Shown here piece by piece: positions 1 to 10,788 of a stretch of DNA of 64,000 nucleotides. Every line of letters begins with the position of its first letter. The stretch's first letter is position 1. This DNA is from Parietichytrium sp. I65-24A (lineage: Eukaryota > Sar > Bigyra > Thraustochytrida > Thraustochytriidae), in the NCBI GenBank assembly GCA_012862575.1, contig BLSF01000091.1, forward strand, positions 54,536 through 118,535, in the 5' to 3' direction. The position numbers were made by a program, and so were the translations under genes. The notes below the pieces were generated by a model. That model searched no databases. It worked only from the letters and a program-made list of their open reading frames with translations, and had not been told where the DNA came from.

Positions 1-2456
1 AACGTCAGACTCATTCCTCGCCGTCAGCGGTCGGGAACTTTTCCATAAATGGGCAGGAGTGCAGTCCAAAACCGCGAGTGTTCTATCAACCGTGTCTTAC
101 AAATCAAAGCGATTACAAACCCATTGCTCGAAACCCTCCCTATCTCGCACACATGAGCGCATGTTTTTGAGAGATGCTCTGCACTTGCAACTGAGATGGG
201 CACTGAGCTTGCCCTCACAGTCGATGCACAGACATTCGGTTTTGACAGTTGGGTAGAAAAGTAGCCGGTATAGCGAAAACTCATGGCAAATCTCGAATCA
301 AGCCGGCATACGACTAGTACATGTCTTCACCGGCCACGAAGGACTTGAGCTTACTGCAAGCTCTGCAAGCACTGGCAGTGGCTGTCTATAACGGCTTGAA
401 ACTCGTCGAAACGCAACGTAACTGCTACTGTACTTTCCCCTCAAGGTGTGTACTCGGGATTTGTTTCCTAGTCTTGTCACTAAAGGCCATTTTGTTTATG
501 CTTGCTTGTTCGTCATGTTCATTGAACAATTTGTTGAATGGAAAATGGATGTCGAAAGTTTTGGGGCGCGGAGAAGAACTAGAATGTTGCAGCTGCGGTC
601 GGTTTTTAATGGAAGTGTAAAGTCACGCGAGTTACTTTTACAAAATGCAAAGAAGGATCCCTGCGGCTTGCGAATGCTCGACTGAAATATTGAGTTTTTG
701 TAGGAGTGATTTGTGACATGCACAGCGCGACAACGTGACTGGCGCCATCTTGTCGTGAGATACAGCACAGGAAGCGGGTGAGATACGGAGTGCCGTGACC
801 GACAGTGACTACCGCATTTGGGACATCCCCAGTGGCCTTTGTATGTCAGGAGGTGGTTTAGAGATCCGAAATCACGTAACTACGATCGTTTTACGGTCAC
901 GGGTACATTGCCGGCTCGCAATTGATATAGGAGGTTGCTCTACGAAACTGCGTTCTCGGCAGGCTGCCTAGACTAGAGAGCCAGTGGCGGGTAGAGCCGA
1001 GAAAACCGCATTATAAGTTTACCTCATTCCTGTGACCTTCGCATTTGGTTAAAAGAGTTTCCACGTGCAGCTATCATGCTTTCAAAGTCCGGGTTTACAA
1101 AGTTTTTCCTGTTAGTTAGTTTCCCGTCCACTCTGGCTTTTTCTCACATTGCTGTTGCGGTATTGATCCTGACAAGTGCGTTTTGGCACACTCCTTGTAC
1201 GCAATCTGGAATCAAACAAACAGTTTTGTGCTGTGATGCATTTCGTGATTGCGAGAAGAACTTCGAAAGAGATAATTGTATCATCCATGGATGTTCCACG
1301 TGCGTGCAGGCTGCCATCGCATTAAGCCAGAGTGTGTGAGAACAGATCAGTGGGTTAGCAGAAATTCAAAACCTGATTGCCAAATCTTTGTTGGCCTTAT
1401 CGCGTCAAATTTACTCTGTTGATTCTGCGCGAATTGATGTCCGGGCTGATAAGCAGCATTCAACACCCAAGTGAAGTTTCCTTGCCTTTTCTTGCCTTTC
1501 TCGTCGGCGGAGATAACGGCTGAAAACGAATGGAACGAGTTCTTCCTACGAGACTGCGACTGGATGTTGGAGATTGGACCTTCAAGCGTTGAGTATCTTG
1601 CAACTTTGGTTTACCAATTTAACTGCTTGTTTTTCACCAATTCAAACAGACGTAACCCCCATTCCTTAAAAAGGCATGCACAATGCCAGAAGGAAATAAT
1701 TAATTCGAATCGCATTGTTCGGTTTCTTGCTCAAATTATTCTTCATCAACATCATCATCATCATCATCGTCATCGTCATTGTCACTCCATCGCTCTACCA
1801 ACCGTCAAGCAACTCCGAGACAACAACGTCATTCCCGCGGACCTTTGCAGTGCAGGCCGCGTACCAATACTCATCTTATCGGCCATTTTCTGCGAGGACT
1901 CTCTTCCAATTGGTACGTACGTACGTACAAGTACTGGCACTCACTGCGGCACATTTTTGGTATTACATTTACTTTCATTTGAGCGAGCAATTCGTTGCTC
2001 TTTCATCACGCTCTGTTCAAGACAAGCTAGCTGCAATGATTACACCACAGCACTAGGCCCTGTGCTATGCGATTCCATAGCAGTGACACGATCGAGAACG
2101 TTCTGAGGAGAGGAGCATACGGGGAAGAGGGTCCGCGAGTACACTTTCTAGGACGCTAATACGACACTGGCGTAGTGTAAGTCGAGCAAGTGGAGCGTGA
2201 AGGGCACAGCATTGTAGGGCTCACGTGGAAACGTGGAAAGTGTCAGTGTTCTTCGACGCCTTTCCGTGCAGCAACGACACTGTGCTTGTTTGTTTTGTTT
2301 ATCTTGTTTGTCTTGTTTGGAGGTTTTGCGTGGTTTGAGTTCCTAGTTGTGGAAGTCGATACTGACGAACGATACATCTGTTTCATGTTTTCTCCTCATT
2401 GTTGTGGCGGACTTGCAAACTAAGCACAGCTGGCAGGCTTTGAAAATACAATCAAA
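1..2456. other. Gene-free left flank
   Basis: I see no gene I can support here. Open frames are short, start mostly on non-ATG codons and have no recognisable domain. The stretch holds a CAT/CGT simple repeat near 1747-1785, a GTAC run at 1913-1928 and a T/G-rich tract at about 2282-2330 that lies 130-175 bases upstream of the gamma-SNAP start and may be part of its promoter or leader. Confidence 0.5.
1747..1785 (+). repeat. CAT/CGT simple repeat
   Basis: A short tract of CATCATCAT with CGT interruptions. It gives a His run in one open frame but no gene is supported around it. Confidence 0.85.
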
Positions 2457-3827
2457 ATGAGTGCGCTAACTGCAGCGCAGAAACATGTCGCAGAGGCGGA
2501 GGCCGCTCTGCGTACCTCGCTGTTCAAATGGAGTCCTGATTACATTACTGCTGCCCACAAGTTCGAAAAGGCTGCAGGAGCTTTCTCTGCTGCGCAGGCA
2601 AATCAACAGGCTGTAGATGCATACGATCGAGCAGCAGAAGCTCATCAAAAGTGCTCGCACGGTGATGCGGCCGCCGCAAAGTGCTGGGAGAGCAGCGGGC
2701 AGGTGCTCTTGGCCATGTCCAAGGAGCTGACCAAGACTGCAATATCGGACGCGGCCAAGCATGCCGAATTCGCGGCTGACCGTCTTGGCCGCGCCTGCAT
2801 GGTATACCGGGAGTCGGGGGACTCGGCCAAGGCAGCTTCGTGTTTGGGCACGAAGGCTCGAGCTCTGGCCGATGCTGCCGAGAGCTTGCCAAGACAGAGC
2901 CCCCTCCGTGGCAAATTTTTGGACCAAGCCCTGCAGGATTTCATGCTCTCATGCGAAGTGCTAGAGGCCAGCGGGCGTGTGGCGTTTAGCGTGGATACTT
3001 TTAGACATGCGCTCAATTTCATGGTCAAGACGGAGCGCTGGAAAGATGCTGCCGATGTCATCGACCGCATGGTGCCTGTCTACAGGCAACTGCAGCAGCG
3101 TGGCGCCCTGCATAAACTACGGCTCAGCAAGGTAATTATCCTCCTCCGCCGTGATGATGTGGTGGCGGCCAGGAATGCGTTTCGCGATGGATTTGACGAT
3201 TCTGATTATCTACGATCCGACGAGTGCGCTGCTGCGGAAGACCTTCTGAATGCCTGGGAAAAAGCTGATGAGGAAGCCGTTCGCAGCGTGCTTGATCGAC
3301 AGGTCTTTGCATACATTGAGAGGTCCATCTCTCTCGTCGCTCGCTCGTTAAACCCAAATTCTGGCTTTGATGATCTCGAAGGCATTGAGTCCAAGCCAAC
3401 GAGCTCGGGGGCACCGTCAAGCTCGTTCTCGGTTCCTGCGGTAACCGAAGCTCTAGAAAGCGCAAAAATCGCTGTTGAAGATCCGTCGCACCAGTCTGCG
3501 CAAAATGCATTGTTCGCGAGAAAGGCTCCTTCACCTTCACCAAAGCCGGCGGAGGTTAAAGAGGTTCCTGAAAGTGCTCCTGCGCTCGAAGAGTCTCCAC
3601 CAGCACCGCCTGCCACAGAAGCAGTGAAGGAGACGCCAAAGCCAGCTCCAAGTGCGGCTGAAGATTCTCTCGATGGATATGATGATTTGAATGAACAAGA
3701 AAAGGTTACGGAGGCAGCAGAGCCGGCCCAGAAAGCTGTTCATGCCGCGCAGGCACCATTGCCCACCATGCAAGCTTTCAAAGCCCAGCAAGAGGTTGAA
3801 GAAGAAGAGGAGGAGGACCTTTGTTGA
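2457..3827 (+). CDS. NAPG: gamma-SNAP homologue
   Basis: This is a 456-residue soluble NSF attachment protein of the gamma type. SNAPs bridge the AAA ATPase NSF to SNARE complexes so that SNAREs can be recycled after membrane fusion. The N-terminal motif FKWSPDYITAAHKFEKAA matches gamma-SNAP rather than alpha-SNAP. Helical TPR-like repeats run to about residue 290. A Pro/Ala/Glu/Ser-rich linker follows (about 300-435), then an acidic run ending in DLC; animal gamma-SNAP also ends in an acidic stretch with a terminal LC. The protein is about 140 residues longer than animal gamma-SNAP (about 312), all of it in the linker. The ATG at 2457 opens the conserved N-terminus. It converges on the next gene with only 185 bases between stop codons. 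Confidence 0.9.
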   Translation: MSALTAAQKHVAEAEAALRTSLFKWSPDYITAAHKFEKAAGAFSAAQANQQAVDAYDRAAEAHQKCSHGDAAAAKCWESSGQVLLAMSKELTKTAISDAAKHAEFAADRLGRACMVYRESGDSAKAASCLGTKARALADAAESLPRQSPLRGKFLDQALQDFMLSCEVLEASGRVAFSVDTFRHALNFMVKTERWKDAADVIDRMVPVYRQLQQRGALHKLRLSKVIILLRRDDVVAARNAFRDGFDDSDYLRSDECAAAEDLLNAWEKADEEAVRSVLDRQVFAYIERSISLVARSLNPNSGFDDLEGIESKPTSSGAPSSSFSVPAVTEALESAKIAVEDPSHQSAQNALFARKAPSPSPKPAEVKEVPESAPALEESPPAPPATEAVKETPKPAPSAAEDSLDGYDDLNEQEKVTEAAEPAQKAVHAAQAPLPTMQAFKAQQEVEEEEEEDLC

Positions 3828-4012
3828 AGCTTGAGATCAAATTTATTTTTGCTCACCCCAAAGTAAAAAACTGTAAATGATTTTTTCTCCTAGTGATTTG
3901 TTCCAATGAACACTCCAAAGTCGCAAGAAGAAAAAGTAACGAGAAAAAAACAGAGAGGCGAGCTTGCTAAGATAACAGTTCAGAGGGAAGAAGGGGTAAG
4001 AGAAGTTCAAGA

Positions 4013-5764
4013 TTAGCTCGACTCGTTTGCAAGAGCTTTGCGAGCTTGAAGTGTGAGCTTGATGAGGGTTTTGCGAATTTCCTGAGCTTGCGTCAAGCGA
4101 CTCGGGAAAAGGACCCTAGCGACGACCTCCTTTTTGTTGAGTTGGCATTTAAAGACCATCCCCAAACGATCGAGCGAGACCATCGTTGCGGCAGTTGCAT
4201 CTGGTTGATCCCCATACGCCTGAACAAGCGTCAAGCAATCGTGAGCGTGGTCTTTGTTCATGTGAGGGACAGAGCGGCCGACAGCCTTCTCGAAACTATC
4301 CGCTCCTTCGAGCTCCTCTTTATACTGGCGATCAGTTTGCATGCCATGCTGCTTGTACACGATCTCGGCGAAATCTTCTTGCGAGATCCCAAGATCGCGG
4401 TGCGTGGGTAGTTTGCCTTGAGCAACTAGTTTCTGCACAGCGTCAATGGCTTTTGTGGAGCACAGTACCAGATTGTCTGGATTCACAGGCATGTCGTACC
4501 GCCATGGTACGAGTTCAAACGCTGGTCCGCTGCCCATGCGAGCCTGTACAATCGGACACCGCTGACAAAACTGCGACACGACTGCTGCACAGTCATCATC
4601 GTTTATGAGCTCCAGGTTTGTCCACTCCTCCACTTCCTCAGCGTTCCGCGAATCCTCAGAGTCGGCCTGCGCATTCTCCAAGATTGCTGCCTTTATCTTG
4701 TTCATACGGGATTGCAACTTTTGACGGAATTTGTGCGAGGCATTGTGCTTGAGAGTGGGCGCAGGCACCGGTGAGAATGGTTTTCCTGCGAGCTCTGTGA
4801 CAACCCTTGCAGCCATGGAGATACCAAAAATCGCCGGCATTGTCCCGAGCACGGGCATGACGCGAACGCGAAAGTTTGGAACAGTGCCCAGCTCGCTCGG
4901 GTCTTCGCCGGCCACTTCTGCGTCGAGGGGGAGGAGTTTCATGTGCGGCAGCTCTGAGCTGTAAAGAACTTCAATCTTGTCGAATGGCACTGTGGCATCA
5001 GCAGAGGCGTTTTTGAGATATTGCTTGAGGTTCCACCGCAAACGGGCTGCCAGGGGGTCACGGACCACCTCTCGAAATTGGGTAAAGTGGATTCTCGATG
5101 GATCTGCCTTCGCTCCGGCTGCCATCGAGCTGAGTACTTTGATATCGTTCAGGAGACAGTACGCCAAGAGAGCGACTTTGGTGTTTCGATCATCAATGCA
5201 ATCCACCACATAATCAGGTTTGCCTTCCAAGAGCACAGCAGCTCGCTCTTCGGTGAACATCTCTGGCCGGCAGTCGATCTCACAGAACGGTGCGAACCGC
5301 TTGATGTGCTTGGCCAGTGCGGTCACCTTGGGCGTGCCCACGTCCTCTCTTCCAGCGACCGCATGCCTGTTCAGAGAAGACAGCGTCACATTGTCAAAGT
5401 CCACAATCCGCAGTCTCTTCACACCGGATCTCGCCAGAAAATGCGCGCAATGGCTTCCGACTCCGCCCACCCCTACGACCACAACTAATTTACCCTCTAA
5501 CGCTCCCATACCATCTTCCCCGAGAAATTGCCTGCCGCGAGACAGCTGCTCATCCCACAGCTCCTTCTCCGCGCTGCCATCTTCTTCCTCCCATCTCACA
5601 TCGCCAGCATCTCTGTCGCGCACAACTTTGCTCTTATATAATTGGAAAAGATTGCAAACATTGCCAAATAATGCGCCTCCTCCGATGGCTCCCGCCGCTA
5701 CTGCGCCGCCTAGCAACGCTCCCACCGCCACATAGCAAGCGCGCTCACCCAAGCTGCTAGACAT
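4013..5764 (-). CDS. TcdA/Tcd1-like E1-type enzyme fused to a DUF2470 domain
   Basis: A 583-residue ThiF/E1-fold protein. After a hydrophobic Gly/Ala-rich N-terminal segment (about residues 10-35) comes an adenylation domain with the nucleotide loop GVGGVGSHCAH (about residue 98), VDFDNVTLSSLNRH, VVDCIDDRNTK and the signature PVLGTMPAIFG. This fits the TcdA/yeast Tcd1-Tcd2 family, which cyclises N6-threonylcarbamoyladenosine in tRNA (ct6A); the yeast proteins sit on the mitochondrial outer membrane, which agrees with the N-terminal anchor. Residues about 495-583 (VPHMNKDHAHDC, then LDRLGM and LFPSRLTQAQEIR) look like DUF2470, the C-terminal domain of HugZ-type heme proteins and plant GluTR-binding protein. 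I chose the ATG at 5764; the frame runs further upstream only through a TA-repeat leader and a GTG. Family call is firm; the DUF2470 call is by eye. Confidence 0.87.
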   Translation of the reverse strand: MSSSLGERACYVAVGALLGGAVAAGAIGGGALFGNVCNLFQLYKSKVVRDRDAGDVRWEEEDGSAEKELWDEQLSRGRQFLGEDGMGALEGKLVVVVGVGGVGSHCAHFLARSGVKRLRIVDFDNVTLSSLNRHAVAGREDVGTPKVTALAKHIKRFAPFCEIDCRPEMFTEERAAVLLEGKPDYVVDCIDDRNTKVALLAYCLLNDIKVLSSMAAGAKADPSRIHFTQFREVVRDPLAARLRWNLKQYLKNASADATVPFDKIEVLYSSELPHMKLLPLDAEVAGEDPSELGTVPNFRVRVMPVLGTMPAIFGISMAARVVTELAGKPFSPVPAPTLKHNASHKFRQKLQSRMNKIKAAILENAQADSEDSRNAEEVEEWTNLELINDDDCAAVVSQFCQRCPIVQARMGSGPAFELVPWRYDMPVNPDNLVLCSTKAIDAVQKLVAQGKLPTHRDLGISQEDFAEIVYKQHGMQTDRQYKEELEGADSFEKAVGRSVPHMNKDHAHDCLTLVQAYGDQPDATAATMVSLDRLGMVFKCQLNKKEVVARVLFPSRLTQAQEIRKTLIKLTLQARKALANESS

Positions 5765-7621
5765 TATCGCTATGTGAATATATATGTATGTATATATATA
5801 TATCACCGCCGCGCACACATCAAGTACGATAATGCCAACTGTGGGAATGACTGGTCAGTCTGGTCAGTCCTCGCGCGCTCCACCCAATCGCGTCCCTGCA
5901 CACTCCTACCGGATAGATTAAGTGTAGACTAGCACTGCGCTGAAAGCGTTCCGCACCCTTGGAGGAGCAGTTCTTTGATCGAGAACTGAAAAGAACAGGA
6001 GAGCGTTCGCGCTAGCATCGTTAGGAGAGCGTTAAGATACGCTATGGCACGGATGGGAAATTTCGCAACAATGTATTTCATCTGAATTCTGTTCTGACAG
6101 TGAATTCTGAACAGCAACAGCGTTCACAGCAAAAGACACATTTCATACGTTTTATCTCACGCGCGAGGAGACCTTAGTTGAGTTCCGAGCTGAAAGCGAC
6201 AACGGGCGAATGTATGTTCTGACAGTTCTGACTGCGAATTCTGGATTGTGACTTGTTAATTGCGAACTGTGAAGATCAGACTGACTCTGAAAGGCTCATG
6301 CGCATGAGTAGCTTTTCAAGGATGTTGCTGAAGGCGAAGAGGAACAAGCCAGGCGAGTGCGAAACGAGGCGTGAAAGACTGAGTACTCAGTACTCACAGT
6401 CAGCACACAGCCTGCGAGTATCTGCGAGTGCGCAAAAGCAAGCAAGCAAGCAACCGCTTCTCGGCAACTGTGTGCACCTGTTTACTGTGAGATCGAGTTC
6501 ATTCAAAGTTGAGAACAACTCGCCAGCTTTGCCAGCACGAGTAAAAGCTCGAGCCTACAAGGCTCTCGTGCAACACCGTCGAACGATCATGATTATCATC
6601 ATGCCCGTGAGAGACACGGCTTCATCACACCTCTTGGATGCATGACGAATGATGGATGATGGATGATGGCAAAGGTTGAAAATACCTTTGTGACAGTACA
6701 TCTCAACTGCAGAAAATGAGCGAGGTTGGAGAGCACAGCCATCCTGGAAACGCCGGAAACATTTGGAAACTCTGGGGACGAGGCACAGCTAACGCTGCGC
6801 ACAATTCGGCTCCGCAAGATATGGTGGCGCAGCAGCAAGCAATCACCCCTCCAAGGTGACACTGCATTACACGAAGCCCCCCACGCGGATGGCATACCGC
6901 TCGCTACGTGATACTCTCTATTCGCTACTCGCTGCTGAGTGTTGGCTGCCATTCAACTAAAAGGGCAAAAGTGTGCGAGCTGGCGGCACGTGTAGCGCGC
7001 GGTACTAACAGTAAGTAAACGCAGACAACTTGGTCGACCGTCAACGACTGAGCAGACTGACTGAGCAGACCAGTCAGCCAGCCAGTCAGTCCCGACTCGT
7101 CACCGAAGAAGAAGGTAAAGTCAAGCAAGTTACTACATAAGCAGGGCAGATGGAGATGGAGATGGAGATGGAAATGGAGCTGGAAAAGAGGCGCGCAATC
7201 TTACATGATTGGAATGTTATAATTCATTCATCTTGGACAGTTACTTTGTTTGCTGTTGTAAAGCCAGCCGTCCGCGTCGGCATTGGTGGCGTGGAACGCA
7301 GAAAAGGAAGGAAGGAGGGGAGGTAGCATTTCATGGCATACATGCATGGTTGATACCGGTAAAGCTTTTGTTCCGCAACGTTTTGGACTGTCTCGACGCG
7401 ACAGCCTCTGTGCTTCTTCCGTGCTATATGACATCAGACAGAAGTTTAGCGCTATTGACAGTGAATGTACGTACCTAGTACTGTCTTTGGCGCAGTGTTC
7501 GCAGCAAACCAATCCAGAAACAAGGTGACGGGTGGACCTTGGACCGACCAAATCCGATTCGAAGACGCACGTCTGCCAGCGTTCGTTGGTTGCAGCAGAG
7601 GCGTTGGCGGAGAAAAAGACC
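5765..7621. other. Divergent intergenic region
   Basis: This 1.86-kb gap separates divergent starts, so it should hold the promoters of both neighbours. It contains a TA-rich alternating tract just upstream of the E1 gene (5780-5805), several TTCTGA-like motifs (6080-6245), a perfect 14-base palindrome ACTGAGTACTCAGT at 6378-6391, a CAAG run near 6430, CAGTCAG-type repeats near 7050-7095 and (GGAGAT)n at about 7147-7175. I see no coding sequence. Confidence 0.55.
7147..7175 (+). repeat. (GGAGAT)n simple repeat
   Basis: About five copies of a hexamer in the gap upstream of the hydrolase gene. Confidence 0.85.
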
Positions 7622-8791
7622 ATGTCCATCGTGGACGTGATCAGCTCGAGGCTGAACGACTGGCTGTGGGATGTGAAGGAGGAGAGCGCAGAGTCCAGCA
7701 AGCCAGCGCTGACAAAGAAGGCGAGCAACCCGCAAGAGAATGACAAGAAGGTCCCTCTCCCTTTGAAGTACCAAATCGACGAGAGCGTGCAACAGACGAC
7801 TGTGCTCTCCAGGGATGGGATCAACTTGAACGTGCGCGTCATTCCGGGCAAGAAAGGGTCTTCCAACAACGGCAAAGGAAAGGTGATGCTCCTTGCAAGC
7901 CCGCTAGGATTCTCCAACATGTACGTGTTCAGGCCGCTGATTCATCATTTCGGGGACGAATTCACATACATCAACTGGGACTACCGCGGCGTGTTCAAGT
8001 CCGACAACCCAAAGCGAATGCGCAAGATCTCAATTCGCGACCAGGCCGAGGACGCCTACGACGTGCTCACCGGTCTTGGTTTTGAGTATGCAGACGTGAT
8101 GGTGGGGCACTCCATGGGTGTAGCTGTGTCGTGTGAGTTCACTCTGCTATACCCAGAGCGAGTCAACTCGCTCATCCTCGTCAATGGAAGTCACGGGCAT
8201 GTATTCTCGACAGCTTTCCAGCCGTTTGTGCGCGTCCCATTTGTAGGTAATGTGTCCGAGTACATCGTCAAAACCTTGCTTCGGAACAACCCTCGCCGTA
8301 CGATGCAGCTGCTGTCAAGCGTGCTTACGTCCAAGCCGGTGGACAAAGTCCTCACTGTGTTTGGGCGCCTGACTGGCACAAAGCGAATGATCGAGGTTCA
8401 CGGTGAAGAGTTTTGGTGCGAGTGGATCCAGATGTACTTTGGGGGTTTGGCGTCCGACGATAAGTCCGCGGAGGGATACTGCCGCCTGTTCCAAGAGCTT
8501 CACGCGCACTCCACGTATCATCTTTTGGACCTCATCGAGCACCCTGCTCTCCTGATCTCCGGCAGACTGGATTACCTCACTCCGAGCTATCTGATGAAGG
8601 AGATGGCAAAGGAAATGAAGCATGCGGAGCACCATTCCGACTGGTTTTCGACTCATCTGACCTTGATGGAGAACCCTGAGTTTGTGCTCGAGAAGGCAGA
8701 CAAGTTTCTCTCTGAGATTGAGGCGGGGCAGAAGGTGGAGCGGTGCTCCAGTGTTGTTTTTAAGCCTTCGCAGCCGACGATCGAGAACTAG
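7622..8791 (+). CDS. Alpha/beta hydrolase
   Basis: A 389-residue alpha/beta-hydrolase fold protein. The nucleophile elbow is GHSMG with Ser164; Asp317 in SGRLDYLTP and His345 in FSTHLTLMENPEF are in the right order to complete the triad. NWDYRGVFKSDNP, after the first strands, resembles the oxyanion/loop region of the family. No N-terminal signal or membrane segment is seen, so it is probably cytosolic. The substrate cannot be read from sequence; esterase, lipase-like or haloperoxidase-like relatives are all possible. The ATG at 7622 is the first in frame after a stop at 7526. It converges on the SR-protein gene with a 1.08-kb gap. Confidence 0.82.
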   Translation: MSIVDVISSRLNDWLWDVKEESAESSKPALTKKASNPQENDKKVPLPLKYQIDESVQQTTVLSRDGINLNVRVIPGKKGSSNNGKGKVMLLASPLGFSNMYVFRPLIHHFGDEFTYINWDYRGVFKSDNPKRMRKISIRDQAEDAYDVLTGLGFEYADVMVGHSMGVAVSCEFTLLYPERVNSLILVNGSHGHVFSTAFQPFVRVPFVGNVSEYIVKTLLRNNPRRTMQLLSSVLTSKPVDKVLTVFGRLTGTKRMIEVHGEEFWCEWIQMYFGGLASDDKSAEGYCRLFQELHAHSTYHLLDLIEHPALLISGRLDYLTPSYLMKEMAKEMKHAEHHSDWFSTHLTLMENPEFVLEKADKFLSEIEAGQKVERCSSVVFKPSQPTIEN

Positions 8792-9870
8792 GCTCGCCGC
8801 GGCGCAAGGATGTGTTTTGTCTAATTTTGCCTTTTTTTACTGTCCTGAAAAACTCTCGTTTGTTTGTAAACAAAAATAGCTTTTGCAACAAATCCCCCTT
8901 TTTTTGGTTTTTCGTTTGTCATTTCGTGGTATCCTTGATCATACTCGCGACCCACCATATTTGGAACGAGGAATGCCGAATCAGAAAAAAAAGGAAGCAA
9001 TTATGTTTTACAAGTCAGATTCAAGTTTTCTTCTCTTCTCTTCTTCTACGAATCAGAGCAGTCCTTCAATTCCCTCACTGTCAATCAAGATTCCAGCAAT
9101 TGTGCAGAATACGAAAGAAGTTTCATTGAGGAAACTCCTTTGTGTTGCGTTGCGTTGCGTTGCCCAAAGGGATTAGGTCAATTGGCAACCGACTCCACAA
9201 AGGATACGAACAAGTCAAGGAAGAGGAGATCGAAGGCGAGTCACAACCCAGACGAAACAAGCCCTCCGAGCCCACGGAGAAATATATCGCCATGGAAGAG
9301 GCACGCAAAAGTATGGTTCACACGAGGAAGGCGGCATGCACACTGATAAATAACAAGAGCGTGCTCTGGAAGAAGACGCGAGCAACAGTACGACCAAGAT
9401 ATGCCGTTCCGTAGGAAAAATAAATAGAGAGACCCACTTGCGCGCTCGGGCAACCTTTCGAGCCAAGCCGAGCTAAGCGTGCATGGAGGATATGCATCGA
9501 TCGCAAAATGGAGTGGACGGAAACACCCAGCCAGAAATAAGAACGAAACGAGGACGGGGGGGGGGTGCATAACAGACCAAGAATGCAGAAACCAAAGGAT
9601 GTGTAGTAGTAGATGATGATGATGATGTAAGGAAACCAATGATTGAAACCAATTCCCGAATCCGAAATAAATGTGCCGATACCTATAGAAAGAAGAAATG
9701 AGAAATCAAATTGCGCAATGCAATGCAACGCAAAAAGAAGAATGGTGAAAGGGCGGGCGAGCGAGCGAGAGAGCGAGCGACGAGTGTTCTTTCGCCCCTC
9801 GCTCGGCTCCCCAGGCCAGCCAGTCAGTCAGTCAGTCAGTTAGCCAGCAAGAAGGCGGCACTCGGCCTGC
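8792..9870. other. Convergent intergenic region
   Basis: Both neighbours end here, so this is 3' flank. It holds a T-rich stretch just after the hydrolase stop, TTGCG repeats near 9143-9162, a GAT run near 9613-9630 and a CAGT run at about 9816-9842. No coding sequence is supported. Confidence 0.5.
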
Positions 9871-10788
9871 TCAAGGCCTGTCGTCTTCAACGCGGTCCCT
9901 CTCCGGGCTCCTGCGCCTGCTATCGCTCCTGCTTCTACTCCTGCTGCGGCTCCTCCTGCTTGGCGGCGGCGTTCTGCTCCTGCTCCTGCTTCTACTCCTG
10001 CTGCGGCTTCTGTACTTGCGCGCACGGTCCCGATCGCGATCCCGATCCCTGTCGCGACTATCGCTGCGTCCTCTGCGCGGGGGCGACCTGGACCTGCTGA
10101 GGCTCCTCCTGCGCGGAGGCGTCCTGCTGCGCGACCTGGACCTGGACCTCGACCTGGACCGCGTCATCCTGCGGCCTCTGGGCGGCGACGGCGGCCTGCC
10201 CGCATTGCTGACCGCCTGCTCTGCCAGTCTCGCAGCGTCGGGGTCCTCCTTGATCTCCACTCTGTTGCCGTTAAACTCGGCGCCGTTCAACTTGTCCACC
10301 GCCGCCAGCATGTCCTCGCGGTTGCTAAACTCCGCCACGCCCTTGCCATCGCCCAGCGTCTTGGCGAACGTGATGTCGCCTGCCTGCCGCATAAAGTCCT
10401 TCAAATTCTGCCACGAGCAACGCTGTGGCAGGTTGAACAACAGCACACGGTGCTCCGACATCGGCGCCGCGCGGCTCCTGCCCTCTCTCCCGTCTCTTCC
10501 GTCTCTGCCATCTCGCCCATCCCGGCGATCACGATCCCGATCCCTATGATCCCGAACAACGGACTTTGCGAACTCGACTTTGACGCGGCGGCCGCGCAGG
10601 TCGCGGTTGTCCATGTAGTACACGGCATCGTCGGCGTCGCGCGGGTGAGAGAACTCCACGAACGCGTGCCCGCGCTCCTTCACCAGCCGGATGCTCAAGA
10701 TGCGCCCGTACTTGTAGAACGCATCGTCCAGATCGCGCTCGATCGTATCGTACGGCAGGTTGCCCACGAAGATGCGCGTGGGGCCCAT
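9871..10788 (-). CDS. SR splicing factor, SRSF1-like
   Basis: A 305-residue SR protein with two RNA-recognition motifs and a C-terminal RS domain. RRM1 (about residues 4-75) has RIFVGNLP and RGHAFVEF. A basic Arg/Asp/Gly linker with repeated RDG follows. The second domain (about 112-185) carries SWQNLKDFMRQAGD, almost the SWQDLKD heptapeptide that defines the pseudo-RRM of SRSF1-type proteins. The tail from about residue 200 is Arg-Ser, then Arg-Asp, rich. The expected role is nuclear: exon-enhancer binding and splice-site choice. That fits a genome with real introns. The ATG at 10788 begins directly with RRM1. Confidence 0.93.
   Translation of the reverse strand: MGPTRIFVGNLPYDTIERDLDDAFYKYGRILSIRLVKERGHAFVEFSHPRDADDAVYYMDNRDLRGRRVKVEFAKSVVRDHRDRDRDRRDGRDGRDGRDGREGRSRAAPMSEHRVLLFNLPQRCSWQNLKDFMRQAGDITFAKTLGDGKGVAEFSNREDMLAAVDKLNGAEFNGNRVEIKEDPDAARLAEQAVSNAGRPPSPPRGRRMTRSRSRSRSRSRSRTPPRRRSLSRSRSPPRRGRSDSRDRDRDRDRDRARKYRSRSRSRSRSRSRTPPPSRRSRSRSRSRSDSRRRSPERDRVEDDRP

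Noticed and set aside
1076-1339. 87-codon open frame with a hydrophobic N-terminus and several Cys
   Set aside because: No known domain, weak coding character and no supporting context; short frames of this size are common by chance here.
1471-2106. 211-codon open frame with a His run
   Set aside because: It begins on GTG, its centre is a CAT simple repeat, and no part looks like a folded domain.
5765-5818. N-terminal extension of the E1 gene (YIYTYIYIH run)
   Set aside because: It is a translated TA-repeat leader that starts on GTG.
6253-6645. 130-codon open frame in the gap before the hydrolase
   Set aside because: Composition follows simple repeats (CAAG run) and there is no domain.
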